Below, piece after piece: positions 36,992 through 44,662 of a stretch of DNA of 64,000 nucleotides. The translations under genes and the position numbers were made by a program. Source of the DNA: Candidatus Hydrogenedentota bacterium (GTDB taxonomy: Bacteria > Hydrogenedentota > Hydrogenedentia > Hydrogenedentales > SLHB01); contig JADLHJ010000060.1 of NCBI GenBank assembly GCA_020848835.1, forward strand, positions 62,001 to 126,000. Direction: 5' to 3'. Within the stretch, counting starts at the first letter, position 1. Every line of letters begins with the position of its first letter. The notes below the pieces were generated by a model, which saw only the letters and a program-made list of their open reading frames with translations, searched no databases and was not told where the DNA came from.

Positions 36992-37843
36992 CTAATGTTG
37001 TTCCGCGGGGCTCTTCGAGCCGCCGCCATGCAGGTGTTCCACCTGGTGCTGTTTCCCTTTTTTGATGAGTCCGGGGATTATATTGCCGCCGAGTCCGGGG
37101 AACATCGCGGACACCTTGGAGAGCCACGCGCGCGACCACGGCACGGCAACCTCAAGTTCCTTATTCTCCAACACCCGCGTCATGATCACATCCCCAATTT
37201 CGTTTAGATTGAGCAGCCGCGGCCCTGAAAACACCATGGCGCCCGCGTCCGTTCGCGCGCACTGCTCAACAAGCGGCGTGCGGATCGCGTCGGGGCATAC
37301 GACCGTGACATTCAATCCAAATTGATTCAATTCGTTCGCGACAGCCAAGGTGAATCCGCGAACACCATGCTTCGATGCAGCGTACACTGCAATGCCTGGA
37401 ATAGGCGCGATGCCCGCGAGCGACGCGATGTTCACGATATGCCCACGCTTGTTGGCGACCATGTGCTTTGCGGCAACCTGCGTGCCCCAGATAACACCCT
37501 TCAGGTTGATGTCGATCTGCATATCGACCTCTTTTTGCGGCTGCTCGTGGATCCATCCGCCGATCATTACGCCCGCGATATTCATAGTCACGTCGATGCT
37601 GCCAAATGCGCTGACTGCACGCGCGAAAACCTCTTCCCACGCTTCCAGCTTGCGCACGTCGAGCGTGTCCAATTTCACGCGGTCTTCAGGCCAACCCGCC
37701 TCCTTCGCGTGGCGCGCCAGCGCCTCCATATTCACGTCGGTCGCGTAAACGCGCGCGCCTTGTTTCACAAGGCGATCGGTGACATGTTGCGCGATACCGC
37801 TTGCGCAGCCGGTGATGAAATAAGTCGCGTTGCCCGTGCTCAT
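36992..37843 (-). CDS. SDR family NAD(P)-dependent oxidoreductase
   Basis: A 283-residue cytoplasmic oxidoreductase. Seen: TGCASGIA near residue 11 (glycine-rich cofactor loop; the last Gly is Ala), DVNMEAL after strand 2, LDTLDVRK, NIAGVMIGG and the catalytic YAASKHG (Tyr/Lys), preceded by the conserved Ser in NIASLAG. It may oxidise an alcohol or reduce a ketone. The start ATG 37843 overlaps the stop of the MBL-fold gene in an ATGA, so both are translated from one message. A longer frame to 37918 is less likely. The substrate is unknown. Confidence 0.92.
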   Translation of the reverse strand: MSTGNATYFITGCASGIAQHVTDRLVKQGARVYATDVNMEALARHAKEAGWPEDRVKLDTLDVRKLEAWEEVFARAVSAFGSIDVTMNIAGVMIGGWIHEQPQKEVDMQIDINLKGVIWGTQVAAKHMVANKRGHIVNIASLAGIAPIPGIAVYAASKHGVRGFTLAVANELNQFGLNVTVVCPDAIRTPLVEQCARTDAGAMVFSGPRLLNLNEIGDVIMTRVLENKELEVAVPWSRAWLSKVSAMFPGLGGNIIPGLIKKGKQHQVEHLHGGGSKSPAEQH

Positions 37844-38928
37844 TGCCTTGCCCCCTGCGGTGCGCCGAATTTCACCGGCCCAAAGGTGAATGTCGGGACG
37901 ATCCCCGGAAACATCCAATAGGCCGTAAGTTCGGACGAGTTGACCACATTATAAAAATCAGGATTGCGCTGCGAGGTCCCAGCGATCTCGCGCTCCTGAA
38001 TCATCGAAATGAATTGATCGAGTCCGCGTTCAAGCGTGTTGCTGTTGAGAATTACATCGATTCCCGAAGTCTCCGCATATTTGCGCAAACCGGGAATGCG
38101 CGACTTCCGCGGCGCGTAAGAATCCGCGCCAACGCCGTTCTCGCTCGTCACAAATAACCCCTCAGGCGTCCGTACAACGATGGAATGATTCCCTTCCGTG
38201 TGTCCAGGCGTTTGAACCAAGGCGACACCCCGACCGAGGATCACATCGTTGTCCAAGAGAACAATCTTATCTATCGACACACCCGCGATGCCCTCAGGGC
38301 AATACCATTGCTTTTGTGGTGGTAACAGCGCCTTCGTCGATTCCCACTCCTGACGCATCACCAACAGCTTTGCATTCGGAAAATACGCCGGCGTGTCCGC
38401 AGTGCCAAGCCAACGGCGGATATCCTGCGTGTGCAGATGATCGTAGGTGATGTAATCCACCTGCTCCGGCAAAATGCCGACCTGCGCCAGCGACGACTCA
38501 ACCGTCCCGAGTTCCGGCGCCATGAGTGGTTGAAGCTGATCCTTTAGCGCACCGAAGCTCAAAGTCATCTGTTTGAAGAAAGGCGTATCCGAATTCCGCC
38601 GGTGATCTGACGGCGAAACAAGCATCGTCTTCAGTCCGTCATCGCTTTGGAATTGCACGACGAACACCCGATTGAGGATGTGTACATACGGAATCGGCAC
38701 CGAACACGCATCCTTCAGCGCGTAGCGTCGCGGATAGGGCACACGGACCAAATCAAACGATTGATAGTAGGGGACAGGCTCATGCGCCAGCAGTTCTTCG
38801 CGGAACGGTTTGCAAGCCTCAACGATTGCATTGAGACGATCCTGCGGCGCGGCGTGTTCACGCGCGCCCGAAAAATGCTCGCAGGTTTGAATGACCGGAT
38901 CGTCGTAGCCCGTCGTCACGATAGCCAT
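37840..38928 (-). CDS. MBL-fold metallo-hydrolase-like protein
   Basis: A 362-residue protein with metallo-beta-lactamase-fold features: YDHLHTQD with H164, H166 and D169 in place of HxHxDH, TPGHTEGNH (H243) as the second metal site, and LFVTSENGVGAD (about 258-269) as the third. The N-terminal part (about 80-130) has strands VHILNRVFVVQF and MLVSPSD typical of the fold. Such enzymes hydrolyse esters, lactones or phosphodiesters. It is upstream of and coupled with an SDR gene, suggesting that a small metabolite is worked on by both. No signal peptide is seen. Confidence 0.82.
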   Translation of the reverse strand: MAIVTTGYDDPVIQTCEHFSGAREHAAPQDRLNAIVEACKPFREELLAHEPVPYYQSFDLVRVPYPRRYALKDACSVPIPYVHILNRVFVVQFQSDDGLKTMLVSPSDHRRNSDTPFFKQMTLSFGALKDQLQPLMAPELGTVESSLAQVGILPEQVDYITYDHLHTQDIRRWLGTADTPAYFPNAKLLVMRQEWESTKALLPPQKQWYCPEGIAGVSIDKIVLLDNDVILGRGVALVQTPGHTEGNHSIVVRTPEGLFVTSENGVGADSYAPRKSRIPGLRKYAETSGIDVILNSNTLERGLDQFISMIQEREIAGTSQRNPDFYNVVNSSELTAYWMFPGIVPTFTFGPVKFGAPQGARQ

Positions 38929-39000
38929 CAGGGAGTCTCCCTACCGGTAATTATACGGAATGCAAGGCGAATCGCAAGCGCCAAAGGTTGTTCAGAATTG

Positions 39001-39029
39001 GTGACAAGTAGAGGTCTTGGTGGTATATT
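39001..39029 (+). promoter_or_regulatory. Promoter for mini-lipoprotein array
   Basis: GTGACA (39001-39006; five of six consensus bases), exactly 17 bases, then TATATT (39024-39029; five of six). The first mini-lipoprotein ATG is 61 bases downstream. This is one of the best sigma-70-type sites in the window. Confidence 0.65.
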
Positions 39030-39089
39030 GAGCGACGGTTGTTCTGGTGTGCCTGATTCTTTGTTCAAAAAAAACGAAGGGAGAAGTGT

Positions 39090-39203
39090 ATGTTGAAGGG
39101 ATTGCGTTATGTGGCGTTGGCGGTGTTGCTTGCGATGACGGTTCTTACGGCGCAGGGTTGCCCGCGCACGTTGAACACGTCGGCGGTCGCGGAAGCGAAG
39201 TAG
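39090..39203 (+). CDS. Mini-lipoprotein 1 of tandem array (37 aa)
   Basis: A 37-residue protein: a hydrophobic signal (LKGLRYVALAVLLAMTVLTA) then QGC-PR, with a 14-residue mature peptide after cleavage (C plus PRTLNTSAVAEAK). Lipobox LTAQGC is acceptable (AQGC). AGGGAGA lies upstream of ATG 39090. First of six tandem genes with the shared core A-L...GCPR and a Ser/Glu/Ala-rich end finishing in Lys. The family is not recognised. Entericidins are similar in size and lipidation but differ in sequence. Confidence 0.75.
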   Translation: MLKGLRYVALAVLLAMTVLTAQGCPRTLNTSAVAEAK

Positions 39204-39229
39204 TTGCCGAAACATCGGGAGGGCCTGAA

Positions 39230-39355
39230 ATGAACCGTTTCATTGCACTCGTGATGCTTCTCGCAATCACTGCGATCATATCGACAGGTTGTCCGCGCTT
39301 GCGTCCGGTTGAGCGGACGCTAGCCGATATCCCTGTCGAAACGGCTGCGAAGTAG
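39230..39355 (+). CDS. Mini-lipoprotein 2 of tandem array (41 aa)
   Basis: A 41-residue protein, 26 bases after the first. The signal is MNRFIALVMLLAITAIISTGC; the mature part is 21 residues, CPR followed by LRPVERTLADIPVETAAK. GGGAGGG lies eight bases upstream of the ATG. The longer frame begun at 39047 overlaps gene 1 and lacks a signal, so ATG 39230 is preferred. Together with copies 3 and 4 it has an R-x-V-P/E segment just after the Cys. Confidence 0.75.
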   Translation: MNRFIALVMLLAITAIISTGCPRLRPVERTLADIPVETAAK

Positions 39356-39402
39356 CTGTCAACAAATCATTTTCAACCTTTACAAAAAAGGGAAAATTAA
39401 AG

Positions 39403-39525
39403 ATGATTAGGTACGTCGCGTTAGCGGTGCTGCTGTGCACAATTGCGACAACGGTAATGGGTTGTCCACGTCGCGTTCCGCTTCGCCAGGCAGTAGAAAC
39501 GTCGGTGGAATCGGTCGCGAAATAA
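39403..39525 (+). CDS. Mini-lipoprotein 3 of tandem array (40 aa)
   Basis: A 40-residue protein with signal MIRYVALAVLLCTIATTVMGC and a mature 20-residue peptide CPRRVP... ending VESVAK. It is very close to copy 4 (MGCPRRVP, VESxx end), suggesting recent duplication. AAGGGA lies about ten bases upstream of ATG 39403. Confidence 0.75.
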   Translation: MIRYVALAVLLCTIATTVMGCPRRVPLRQAVETSVESVAK

Positions 39526-39560
39526 GTCGCGGCATAACCTGTATTCAAGGAGATGTTGAG

Positions 39561-39683
39561 ATGCTTCGCATTGTCGCATTGGCATTGTTGTTGTGCGCTG
39601 TTGCAACTTCGGCGATGGGATGCCCTCGGCGGGTTCCAATCTCAAAGATAGTTGAAGCGCCCGTTGAGTCCATCAGGAATTAA
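39561..39683 (+). CDS. Mini-lipoprotein 4 of tandem array (40 aa)
   Basis: A 40-residue protein with signal MLRIVALALLLCAVATSAMGC and a mature 20-residue peptide CPRRVPISKIVEAPVESIRN. It shares MGCPRRVP and VES with copy 3. AAGGAG (39547-39552) precedes ATG 39561. It is the only copy that ends in Asn instead of Lys. Confidence 0.75.
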   Translation: MLRIVALALLLCAVATSAMGCPRRVPISKIVEAPVESIRN

Positions 39684-39750
39684 GGTCGATTCTGAACAGT
39701 ATGGCGGTGCATGTGCGCCGGCGTATTACTACAACAAAAAGGAAAACAAC

Positions 39751-39876
39751 ATGAGCTTCATGGCACGTGGAATTGCGTTGGCGTTGGCGGTGGTGGCGAT
39801 TGCGGTCTCGGCGCAGGGTTGTCCGCGCGTGCCGAAGTCGGGTGGGTTCACGGCTTCCCACGCGGAATCGAAGTAA
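39751..39876 (+). CDS. Mini-lipoprotein 5 of tandem array (41 aa)
   Basis: A 41-residue protein with signal MSFMARGIALALAVVAIAVS then AQGC and a mature 18-residue peptide (CPRVPKSGGFTASHAESK). It is closest to copy 6: the shared IALALAVVAIA and GFTAS. AAAAAGGAAAA precedes the ATG. The spacer before it contains GTGCGCCGGC (39713-39722), repeated before copy 6. Confidence 0.75.
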   Translation: MSFMARGIALALAVVAIAVSAQGCPRVPKSGGFTASHAESK

Positions 39877-39894
39877 CTCAGTTTTCTGGCCTGG

Positions 39895-39918
39895 ATGCCG
39901 GCGTACGTGCGCCGGCAT
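39895..39918 (+). promoter_or_regulatory. Hairpin between mini-lipoproteins 5 and 6
   Basis: ATGCCGGCG (39895-39903) and CGCCGGCAT (39910-39918) form a perfect 9-base stem with a TACGTG loop. No U-tract follows, so it may be an mRNA-stability or attenuation element. The right arm lies within a 10-base direct repeat (GTGCGCCGGC) shared with the spacer before copy 5. Confidence 0.5.
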
Positions 39919-39947
39919 TTGTGGATAAATCGACGAAGGAGATCATG

Positions 39948-40070
39948 ATGCGTTTGATGGTACGTAGCATTGCATTGGCATTGGCTGTAGTGGCGATCGC
40001 GGCATCCGCATCGGGATGCCCACGCAAAGGCTTTACGGCTTCGCCAGTTGTCGAAAGCAACACGAAGTAG
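39948..40070 (+). CDS. Mini-lipoprotein 6 of tandem array (40 aa)
   Basis: A 40-residue protein with signal MRLMVRSIALALAVVAIAAS then ASGC and a mature 17-residue peptide (CPRKGFTASPVVESNTK). Two adjacent ATGs exist (39945 and 39948); the second has the better spacing from AAGGAG (39936-39941). It is close to copy 5 in signal and GFTAS segment. A strong terminator begins 22 bases after the stop. Confidence 0.75.
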   Translation: MRLMVRSIALALAVVAIAASASGCPRKGFTASPVVESNTK

Positions 40071-40091
40071 TTGGCTATTGATTGTTCTGTG

Positions 40092-40121
40092 AGCGCCGGG
40101 GCGCAAGTCCCGGCGCTTTTT
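40092..40121 (+). terminator. Terminator of mini-lipoprotein array
   Basis: AGCGCCGGG (40092-40100) and CCCGGCGCT (40109-40117) form a perfect 9-base stem with an 8-base loop, followed by TTTTT. It sits next to the stop codon of the convergent DUF1569 gene. Confidence 0.85.
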
Positions 40122-40578
40122 ATATTCCGAACTGTTCGAAGTGGTGTTCGAAATGCCGCGCGTGCATGAAGGTCCAGTAATCGAGCGTGAGACCTCCGAA
40201 TAGCACGTGGTTGGTTTTGCGGTTCGGTGTCGATGCAGCCGCCCGCACGAATCGTTCAAATGCAGCAGCACACTTTGCGCGTTCTTCTTCGAATTCAGCC
40301 GTCGATTCCGGCGTGAATTCCGATGGAGCCTTAATCTTGCCTTTGGGCCAACTCGGCAAAACGTGAAACGCAAGCACGCGCAAGATATTTCGCGAGTACC
40401 ACGTGCTTCGATCCTGAAATGCAGTTTCTTCCAATGACATCTCGATTAAGAGACGTAAGTGAATGAGCAGGCGAGTGGAGGAGAGGCTACCCCATCTGGG
40501 CGCCGTATCCGATGTGAGCCTTTCGATGCGTGAAATAAAGATCGGAAGGTTATCACTGGTAAGCCGCGCCAAGGCCAT
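40120..40578 (-). CDS. DUF1569 family (DinB-like) protein
   Basis: A 152-residue helical protein. The DUF1569 pattern is seen in the N-terminal MALARLTSDNLPIFISRIERL, LIHLRLLIEMSLEE and the family's C-terminal end HARHFEHHFEQFGI. DinB-superfamily members are four-helix bundles that often bind metal through His; conserved His residues here are in MHARHFEHH. The function is unknown. ATG 40578 is chosen because GGGGGGA lies seven bases upstream; 40596 would overlap that site. It follows the HesB gene by 26 bases. Confidence 0.82.
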   Translation of the reverse strand: MALARLTSDNLPIFISRIERLTSDTAPRWGSLSSTRLLIHLRLLIEMSLEETAFQDRSTWYSRNILRVLAFHVLPSWPKGKIKAPSEFTPESTAEFEEERAKCAAAFERFVRAAASTPNRKTNHVLFGGLTLDYWTFMHARHFEHHFEQFGI

Positions 40579-40604
40579 GAAACATCCCCCCGACAACAGT
40601 TTCG

Positions 40605-40961
40605 CTATACGCTAAATGATTCCCCGCAACCGCAGGTGCTGGTTGCGTTTGGATTTTGAAACACGATGCCTTTACTGTTCAGGCCTTCCTTATAGTCGAG
40701 CACAATACCTTTCAAATAGATCGAAGACTTGCGATCCATCAGAAACCGGATGCCATCTTGCTCTACGATATTGTCCCCGTCGCGCTGCTGTCCAAATTCG
40801 ATCACATAGGACAACCCCGAACAACCGCCGCCCTTCACAGCCAAGCGAACGCCATTGACATCCGGCGATTCTTTGCCAAGCAGGCGCTTCAACTCCGCAA
40901 TAGCGCCGGACGTAGCGCTAACAAGCGGTTTGGCAGGTGCTGGTGCAAATTCGGTTGTCAT
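40605..40961 (-). CDS. HesB/IscA-type iron-sulfur assembly protein
   Basis: A 118-residue A-type carrier that receives and hands on Fe-S clusters. The three cluster Cys are present: GGGCSGLSY (C47) and the end motif STCGCGESFSV (C110, C112). The domain begins at VSATSGAIAELKRLL. The length is normal, with a short extra N terminus. ATG 40961 is used; a TTG at 40973 close to AGGAG would add four residues. It lies downstream of the DUF1858 gene. Isc or Suf cysteine-desulfurase genes are not in the window. Confidence 0.93.
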   Translation of the reverse strand: MTTEFAPAPAKPLVSATSGAIAELKRLLGKESPDVNGVRLAVKGGGCSGLSYVIEFGQQRDGDNIVEQDGIRFLMDRKSSIYLKGIVLDYKEGLNSKGIVFQNPNATSTCGCGESFSV

Positions 40962-40978
40962 GGTACTACTCAAAACTC

Positions 40979-41464
40979 CTATGCCTTCGCCGGTTCAGCA
41001 GGTTTCATCAGGCCTTCGAGTACCTCTATCAACATGTCACCGTCCACACCGTAGCCGGCGCAGACTTGACCGATAGTTTCATACTGATTGATGCCGCAGT
41101 GCGAGCACCCCCCGAGGTGGAACGCCGCGAACACCTCGCCTACGCGAGGGTGAAGCCCCATTGCCTCGCCAATCGTCATATCGAGGCTAAAATAAGAAAC
41201 ACCGTGTTCGCCGCTGTGCTCGAAATCCGCAACCTCTTTAATGTGCTCATCCGACCAGTGGCTGTTGAACTCTTCCACGGATGATTTCGTCATGTACGCC
41301 ATGTTCGTCATCTTCTTCACGAGCGGGTTCGGCACGCAGTCCACCTCACCCGTCGCGGGTATGACGGTCATCTGGCGCTGGATGGCGAAGGTATCGTCAC
41401 ATTCGTAGTACACCCAGGCGTCGCCCTTGCCGGGAACGGGCTGGCTGATCTTGTAATAAAGCAT
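40979..41464 (-). CDS. DUF1858-domain protein with unknown N terminus
   Basis: A 161-residue cytoplasmic protein. The C terminus (about 92-152) is a DUF1858-type domain: SLDMTIGEAMGLHPRVGEVF, then GGCSHCGIN with a CxxC, then TIGQVCAGYGVDGDMLIEVL. This domain is found in disulfide-reductase-like and ScdA/RIC iron-sulfur repair proteins. The first 90 residues (MLYYKISQPVPGKGDAWVYY ... VIPATGEVDCVPNP) are unfamiliar. GAGGAG precedes ATG 41464; a frame to 41545 exists but lacks the site. Encoded before HesB, so a role in iron-sulfur or redox handling is plausible. Confidence 0.8.
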   Translation of the reverse strand: MLYYKISQPVPGKGDAWVYYECDDTFAIQRQMTVIPATGEVDCVPNPLVKKMTNMAYMTKSSVEEFNSHWSDEHIKEVADFEHSGEHGVSYFSLDMTIGEAMGLHPRVGEVFAAFHLGGCSHCGINQYETIGQVCAGYGVDGDMLIEVLEGLMKPAEPAKA

Positions 41465-41557
41465 GCGAAATCTCCTCGCAAACAGGGATCGAAAGACGCG
41501 TGAATGCGTGTCCGTCCCCAATTGAACACCGCAGGAGTTTAGCATATTTCGCGGAAG

Positions 41558-42580
41558 TTACTCGACAATGGGAAATTCTTGGGCGAGTTCCAGCGGGGCC
41601 TTCGGCGGCTCGCATTGCGCGAGCAATTCGTTGAACCATTCGTAGGCCGTGGTGTTGTCTGGCTCGGCCAGTGACGCGAAGGCAACCACACAAAAGGTCA
41701 GACGCAAAACCTCGCCCTTGGGCACCACCGTCACGTCCGGCTGCAACTCCGGTTTCTTCGCTCCGGTCATGGCCTTCTTGCCGAACGGGTTCGCGACGAC
41801 TAATCCGTAGTCGCGCGAGTGATACCAGGAAGGACGAAAATTCTTCGGCCCCGGCATAAGGGTCACGCCGCAGTAAGCATCATCAGCCTTGCCATAGTAG
41901 CTGCACCAGTCCGCGGGGAAACCCCAAGTGCCGAGTTCGTTGCGCCCTTTATTCGTATTTAGAATGGCCCCTGAACCGAACTTTACAGTTAGCGGGGTCT
42001 GAAGACGCACGCCAAAACCCATCTCTTCCTGATCCCCAAAGCGGATTTCGCCCTTGCTTGTTTGAAATGCAGACTGCGCGATCAGATACCAGCCGATGTC
42101 GAGTGCGAAAACATCGTAGCGGCAGGTCTCGTAAAAGGCACTATCGGACGGACCTTCGATAGGCTCGTAAGCGTTCAAGACGGTAAACGTCGCGTGATCG
42201 TCCTCGCCAGTAGGCTGTTGCACAAAACGCAGGTTCCGCACGCGCGCCTTGTTCCGCCAGAAGTCGAGTCCGTTCGCATCGCCAAACGACAACCACAATC
42301 CAGGATGGAACGTATCGTGATCGTCGTTGTCCTTGTTCAACACCGGATCGATGGGGTAGGAGCGGGTCACTTGCACACCATTAGGCGCGTGCACGTTCGC
42401 GAAATAAGGCCTAGGAATTTTGGGATCAGACCAGACATAGGTAGCGAACGGTTTATCGCCGATGTGAATATCAAGTTTATTATCGGCTTTATTGACGCCT
42501 ACTTCTCCTTGCGCGAAAGTTGCGGCAAGAATGAGCGGCAATGCCAAATTCATGCACACGTTTTTTGTGCGAAAACTCAT
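41558..42580 (-). CDS. DUF6807 (PmoA-like) secreted protein
   Basis: A 340-residue exported protein. The signal peptide covers about 1-25 (NLALPLILAATFAQG). The body matches DUF6807, a family common in planctomycete-like genomes: KPFATYVWSDPKIPRPYFANV, APNGVQVTRSYP, DHDTFHPGLWLSFGDANGLDFW and a later FGVRLQTPLTVKFG. The family is thought to be a beta-sandwich acting on sugars, but no activity is settled. The ATG overlaps the stop of the preceding gene (ATGA). A 93-base gap follows before the DUF1858 gene. Confidence 0.85.
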   Translation of the reverse strand: MSFRTKNVCMNLALPLILAATFAQGEVGVNKADNKLDIHIGDKPFATYVWSDPKIPRPYFANVHAPNGVQVTRSYPIDPVLNKDNDDHDTFHPGLWLSFGDANGLDFWRNKARVRNLRFVQQPTGEDDHATFTVLNAYEPIEGPSDSAFYETCRYDVFALDIGWYLIAQSAFQTSKGEIRFGDQEEMGFGVRLQTPLTVKFGSGAILNTNKGRNELGTWGFPADWCSYYGKADDAYCGVTLMPGPKNFRPSWYHSRDYGLVVANPFGKKAMTGAKKPELQPDVTVVPKGEVLRLTFCVVAFASLAEPDNTTAYEWFNELLAQCEPPKAPLELAQEFPIVE

Positions 42581-43329
42581 GGTTTTGTCTCGATATAACC
42601 TGGATCATTTGAAGTGCGCTGAGTAGATTTTTGTTTCGTTGTTTCCATAATATCCTTGATCTGATTTGCGTCGGCAACGCCGTCAAATGGATATACTTGG
42701 TCCGCAGTTTCTGCGTGGACAAGTATATCTGGTTTGAATTTCGCTACGCTCCATGAATCGCCCCAGTTCTTGGTCGAACAGGTATACACGCCGCGAGGAA
42801 ATCCAAAAACCGAACCGTCTACGTCGTCTTCAGAGTAGAACGACAATTCACCCTTGCCCTCAGCATCCATGCGAAATGCATGCAGATGCATATGGTAGTG
42901 AGGCTTCCTTATCTTTTGTTGCCGCCATTCCCGACCGCCATCGTGAGAAATATAGACAACCAAATGCCAGTCGCAGCCTTCAGGGCAATGCTCCGTTACC
43001 GCCCAAACATGTTTTGAATCTTCCGATTGATACGCTCCTACCCAATTCCCCGCATCCGGAAGTTTTACATACTTCCAGACGCCCTCTACAAACGCGATGA
43101 TGATTGGCTGCTGCGCATCTTGCCCTGGAGGTTCCGCCGTCGCCTGGCCGAAAAGAAATGGAACTTTGCCATCGCGAAGTTGAATTTGCGCCGTCCAGTC
43201 CGGGGGCACCACTGTGACTGCATTATCGGGTCTTAGAATTATTGGTGGAGCTAACGCAATGGCGTGAACACTGACCAAGCAGCCGACGGCCGTTAGCGAT
43301 ATGCGGATTGACGTTGTTGGGTATTTCAC
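42577..43329 (-). CDS. Exported BNR/sialidase-like protein
   Basis: A 250-residue exported protein. The signal peptide ends near VHAIALA. Two Asp-box-like units are seen, ISHDGGREW (about 130-138) and STKNWGDSW (about 190-198), as in sialidase-type beta-propellers. The length is too short for a whole propeller (usually six blades), so it would form half or fewer blades, or only resemble it. GTG 43329 follows GGGGAACC. It is between a HEAT protein gene and the DUF6807 gene on one strand. Confidence 0.55.
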   Translation of the reverse strand: MKYPTTSIRISLTAVGCLVSVHAIALAPPIILRPDNAVTVVPPDWTAQIQLRDGKVPFLFGQATAEPPGQDAQQPIIIAFVEGVWKYVKLPDAGNWVGAYQSEDSKHVWAVTEHCPEGCDWHLVVYISHDGGREWRQQKIRKPHYHMHLHAFRMDAEGKGELSFYSEDDVDGSVFGFPRGVYTCSTKNWGDSWSVAKFKPDILVHAETADQVYPFDGVADANQIKDIMETTKQKSTQRTSNDPGYIETKP

Positions 43330-43347
43330 ACGGTTCCCCTGTGGTTG

Positions 43348-44544
43348 CTACGGAATGAAGGGAAATCCTCCCTCCGGAAAACCCACCGGCACCCCGGCAT
43401 CTGCATCGGTGTTCGCCCGCGCGGATTCCGGTTTCTCGCGCGCTTGTTTCGCAGGCAGATAGTACTCGTTATACCAATCGAGCCAATGCCCGCGGTGCAA
43501 CCCTTGCGGCAGCCCGAGTATCGCTGCCAGCGCATCCGATGATGGCCGCACCAATCCCGCGTCCGCGCGAATCAAATCGATCAAGTACTCAACCACTTCT
43601 TCGTTCGGCACACTCGCAAGCTGGCGAATCGCAAACTTGCGTGCGTTTGAGTCTGGCTCTGTCGCGCCACGCGCGGCGGGCAATAACACCGCGCGCGCGT
43701 CATCTCCGCCAATGCGAGCCAGGCCACGATACGCCGCCGTACGAACTTGCACCTGAGGGTGTTGCGCCATGCGCACGTATTGTCGCAACAAAGCGGGGTC
43801 CTCAATGGATGCGAGCGCCTCCGCGCAATACAACGCCAGCGCGAGGTCGTCATCCCAAACTTCGTCCGCGAGTGATTCAGCCCCACGGACGCTACCCATT
43901 CTGCCCAAGCAGTAGGCGGCAACCATGCGTTCGACGCGCGGCGCTTCTGGGTTCGTGAAACGGCCAAGCATCGGTGCATCGAGCGCGCTGCGCAAATTCG
44001 GCAACGATGCGTCGACTGCCTGCGCGATGACCGGATCGCCCCAACCCAGTGCGCCAACAATCGATTCAAGCAAGGCGTCCTGCGGAACCACCAATAGGGC
44101 CTTGATTGCCGCGTCTCGTACCATGGCCTCCTGATCCGCCAATGCGATAAAAAGCAGGGGACAAGCATCCTCGTTTCCTTCACTGCCGAGCCCTTCCACT
44201 GCGCGCAACCGAACCGCTGGATCGGGGGATTGGATCATTTGCATCAACAAATCTGATGCATCGTCTTTCCTTTCAACAGGCTTTGCTTTCTTTTCTTCTG
44301 GAACGGAAGTTTTCTGCTTCTTGCCAGACGGAAACAGCTTGTCGAGTTCTTCGAGCGTGGGAGGGCCGAGTGGTGTAAAAACGAGGATTTCTTGAACATT
44401 TCCGAGATCTGGCTTTTCCAGATCGGGCGATTCCGCCCAAACGAGAGGCATGCAGAACAGAAGGAATAGCAATGAGCATCGGATACCATAAAGGTACGTT
44501 TGGTAATTTGTCGGACGCGGAAATGCCTGTGCATTACTGGACAT
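43348..44544 (-). CDS. HEAT-repeat exported protein
   Basis: A protein of about 397 residues with a signal peptide (LFLLFCMPLVWA near residues 25-38), an acidic/basic linker (KKQKTSVPEEKKAKPVERK), then HEAT repeats: SPDPAVRLRAVEGLGSEG, DQEAMVRDAAIKALLVV, WGDPVIAQAVDASLPNLR, EDPALLRQYVRMAQHPQVQ, VRTAAYRGLARIGGDDAR and PDSNARKFAIRQLASVPNEE. HEAT solenoids bind other proteins; no catalytic site is seen. ATG 44544 is chosen so that the signal peptide starts near the N terminus; ATG 44613 is an in-frame alternative. The start is weakly supported. Confidence 0.78.
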   Translation of the reverse strand: MSSNAQAFPRPTNYQTYLYGIRCSLLFLLFCMPLVWAESPDLEKPDLGNVQEILVFTPLGPPTLEELDKLFPSGKKQKTSVPEEKKAKPVERKDDASDLLMQMIQSPDPAVRLRAVEGLGSEGNEDACPLLFIALADQEAMVRDAAIKALLVVPQDALLESIVGALGWGDPVIAQAVDASLPNLRSALDAPMLGRFTNPEAPRVERMVAAYCLGRMGSVRGAESLADEVWDDDLALALYCAEALASIEDPALLRQYVRMAQHPQVQVRTAAYRGLARIGGDDARAVLLPAARGATEPDSNARKFAIRQLASVPNEEVVEYLIDLIRADAGLVRPSSDALAAILGLPQGLHRGHWLDWYNEYYLPAKQAREKPESARANTDADAGVPVGFPEGGFPFIP

Positions 44545-44627
44545 AGGGGCGCCATTTTGAAGCAGAAGTCCAGAACTGTCAAAATGCGAATAATGCGCCC
44601 GCGTGATTATCATTTTTAGCTGGGGAA

Positions 44628-44656
44628 TAGACTTTTTCAGAATTTGTTGATATAAT
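44628..44656 (+). promoter_or_regulatory. Promoter of the small RNA gene
   Basis: TAGACT (44628-44633), 17 bases, then a perfect TATAAT (44651-44656). Transcription should start near 44663, at the base of the first hairpin. This is the strongest -10 box with a well-spaced -35 that I can find in the window. Confidence 0.65.
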
Positions 44657-44662
44657 CACAAT

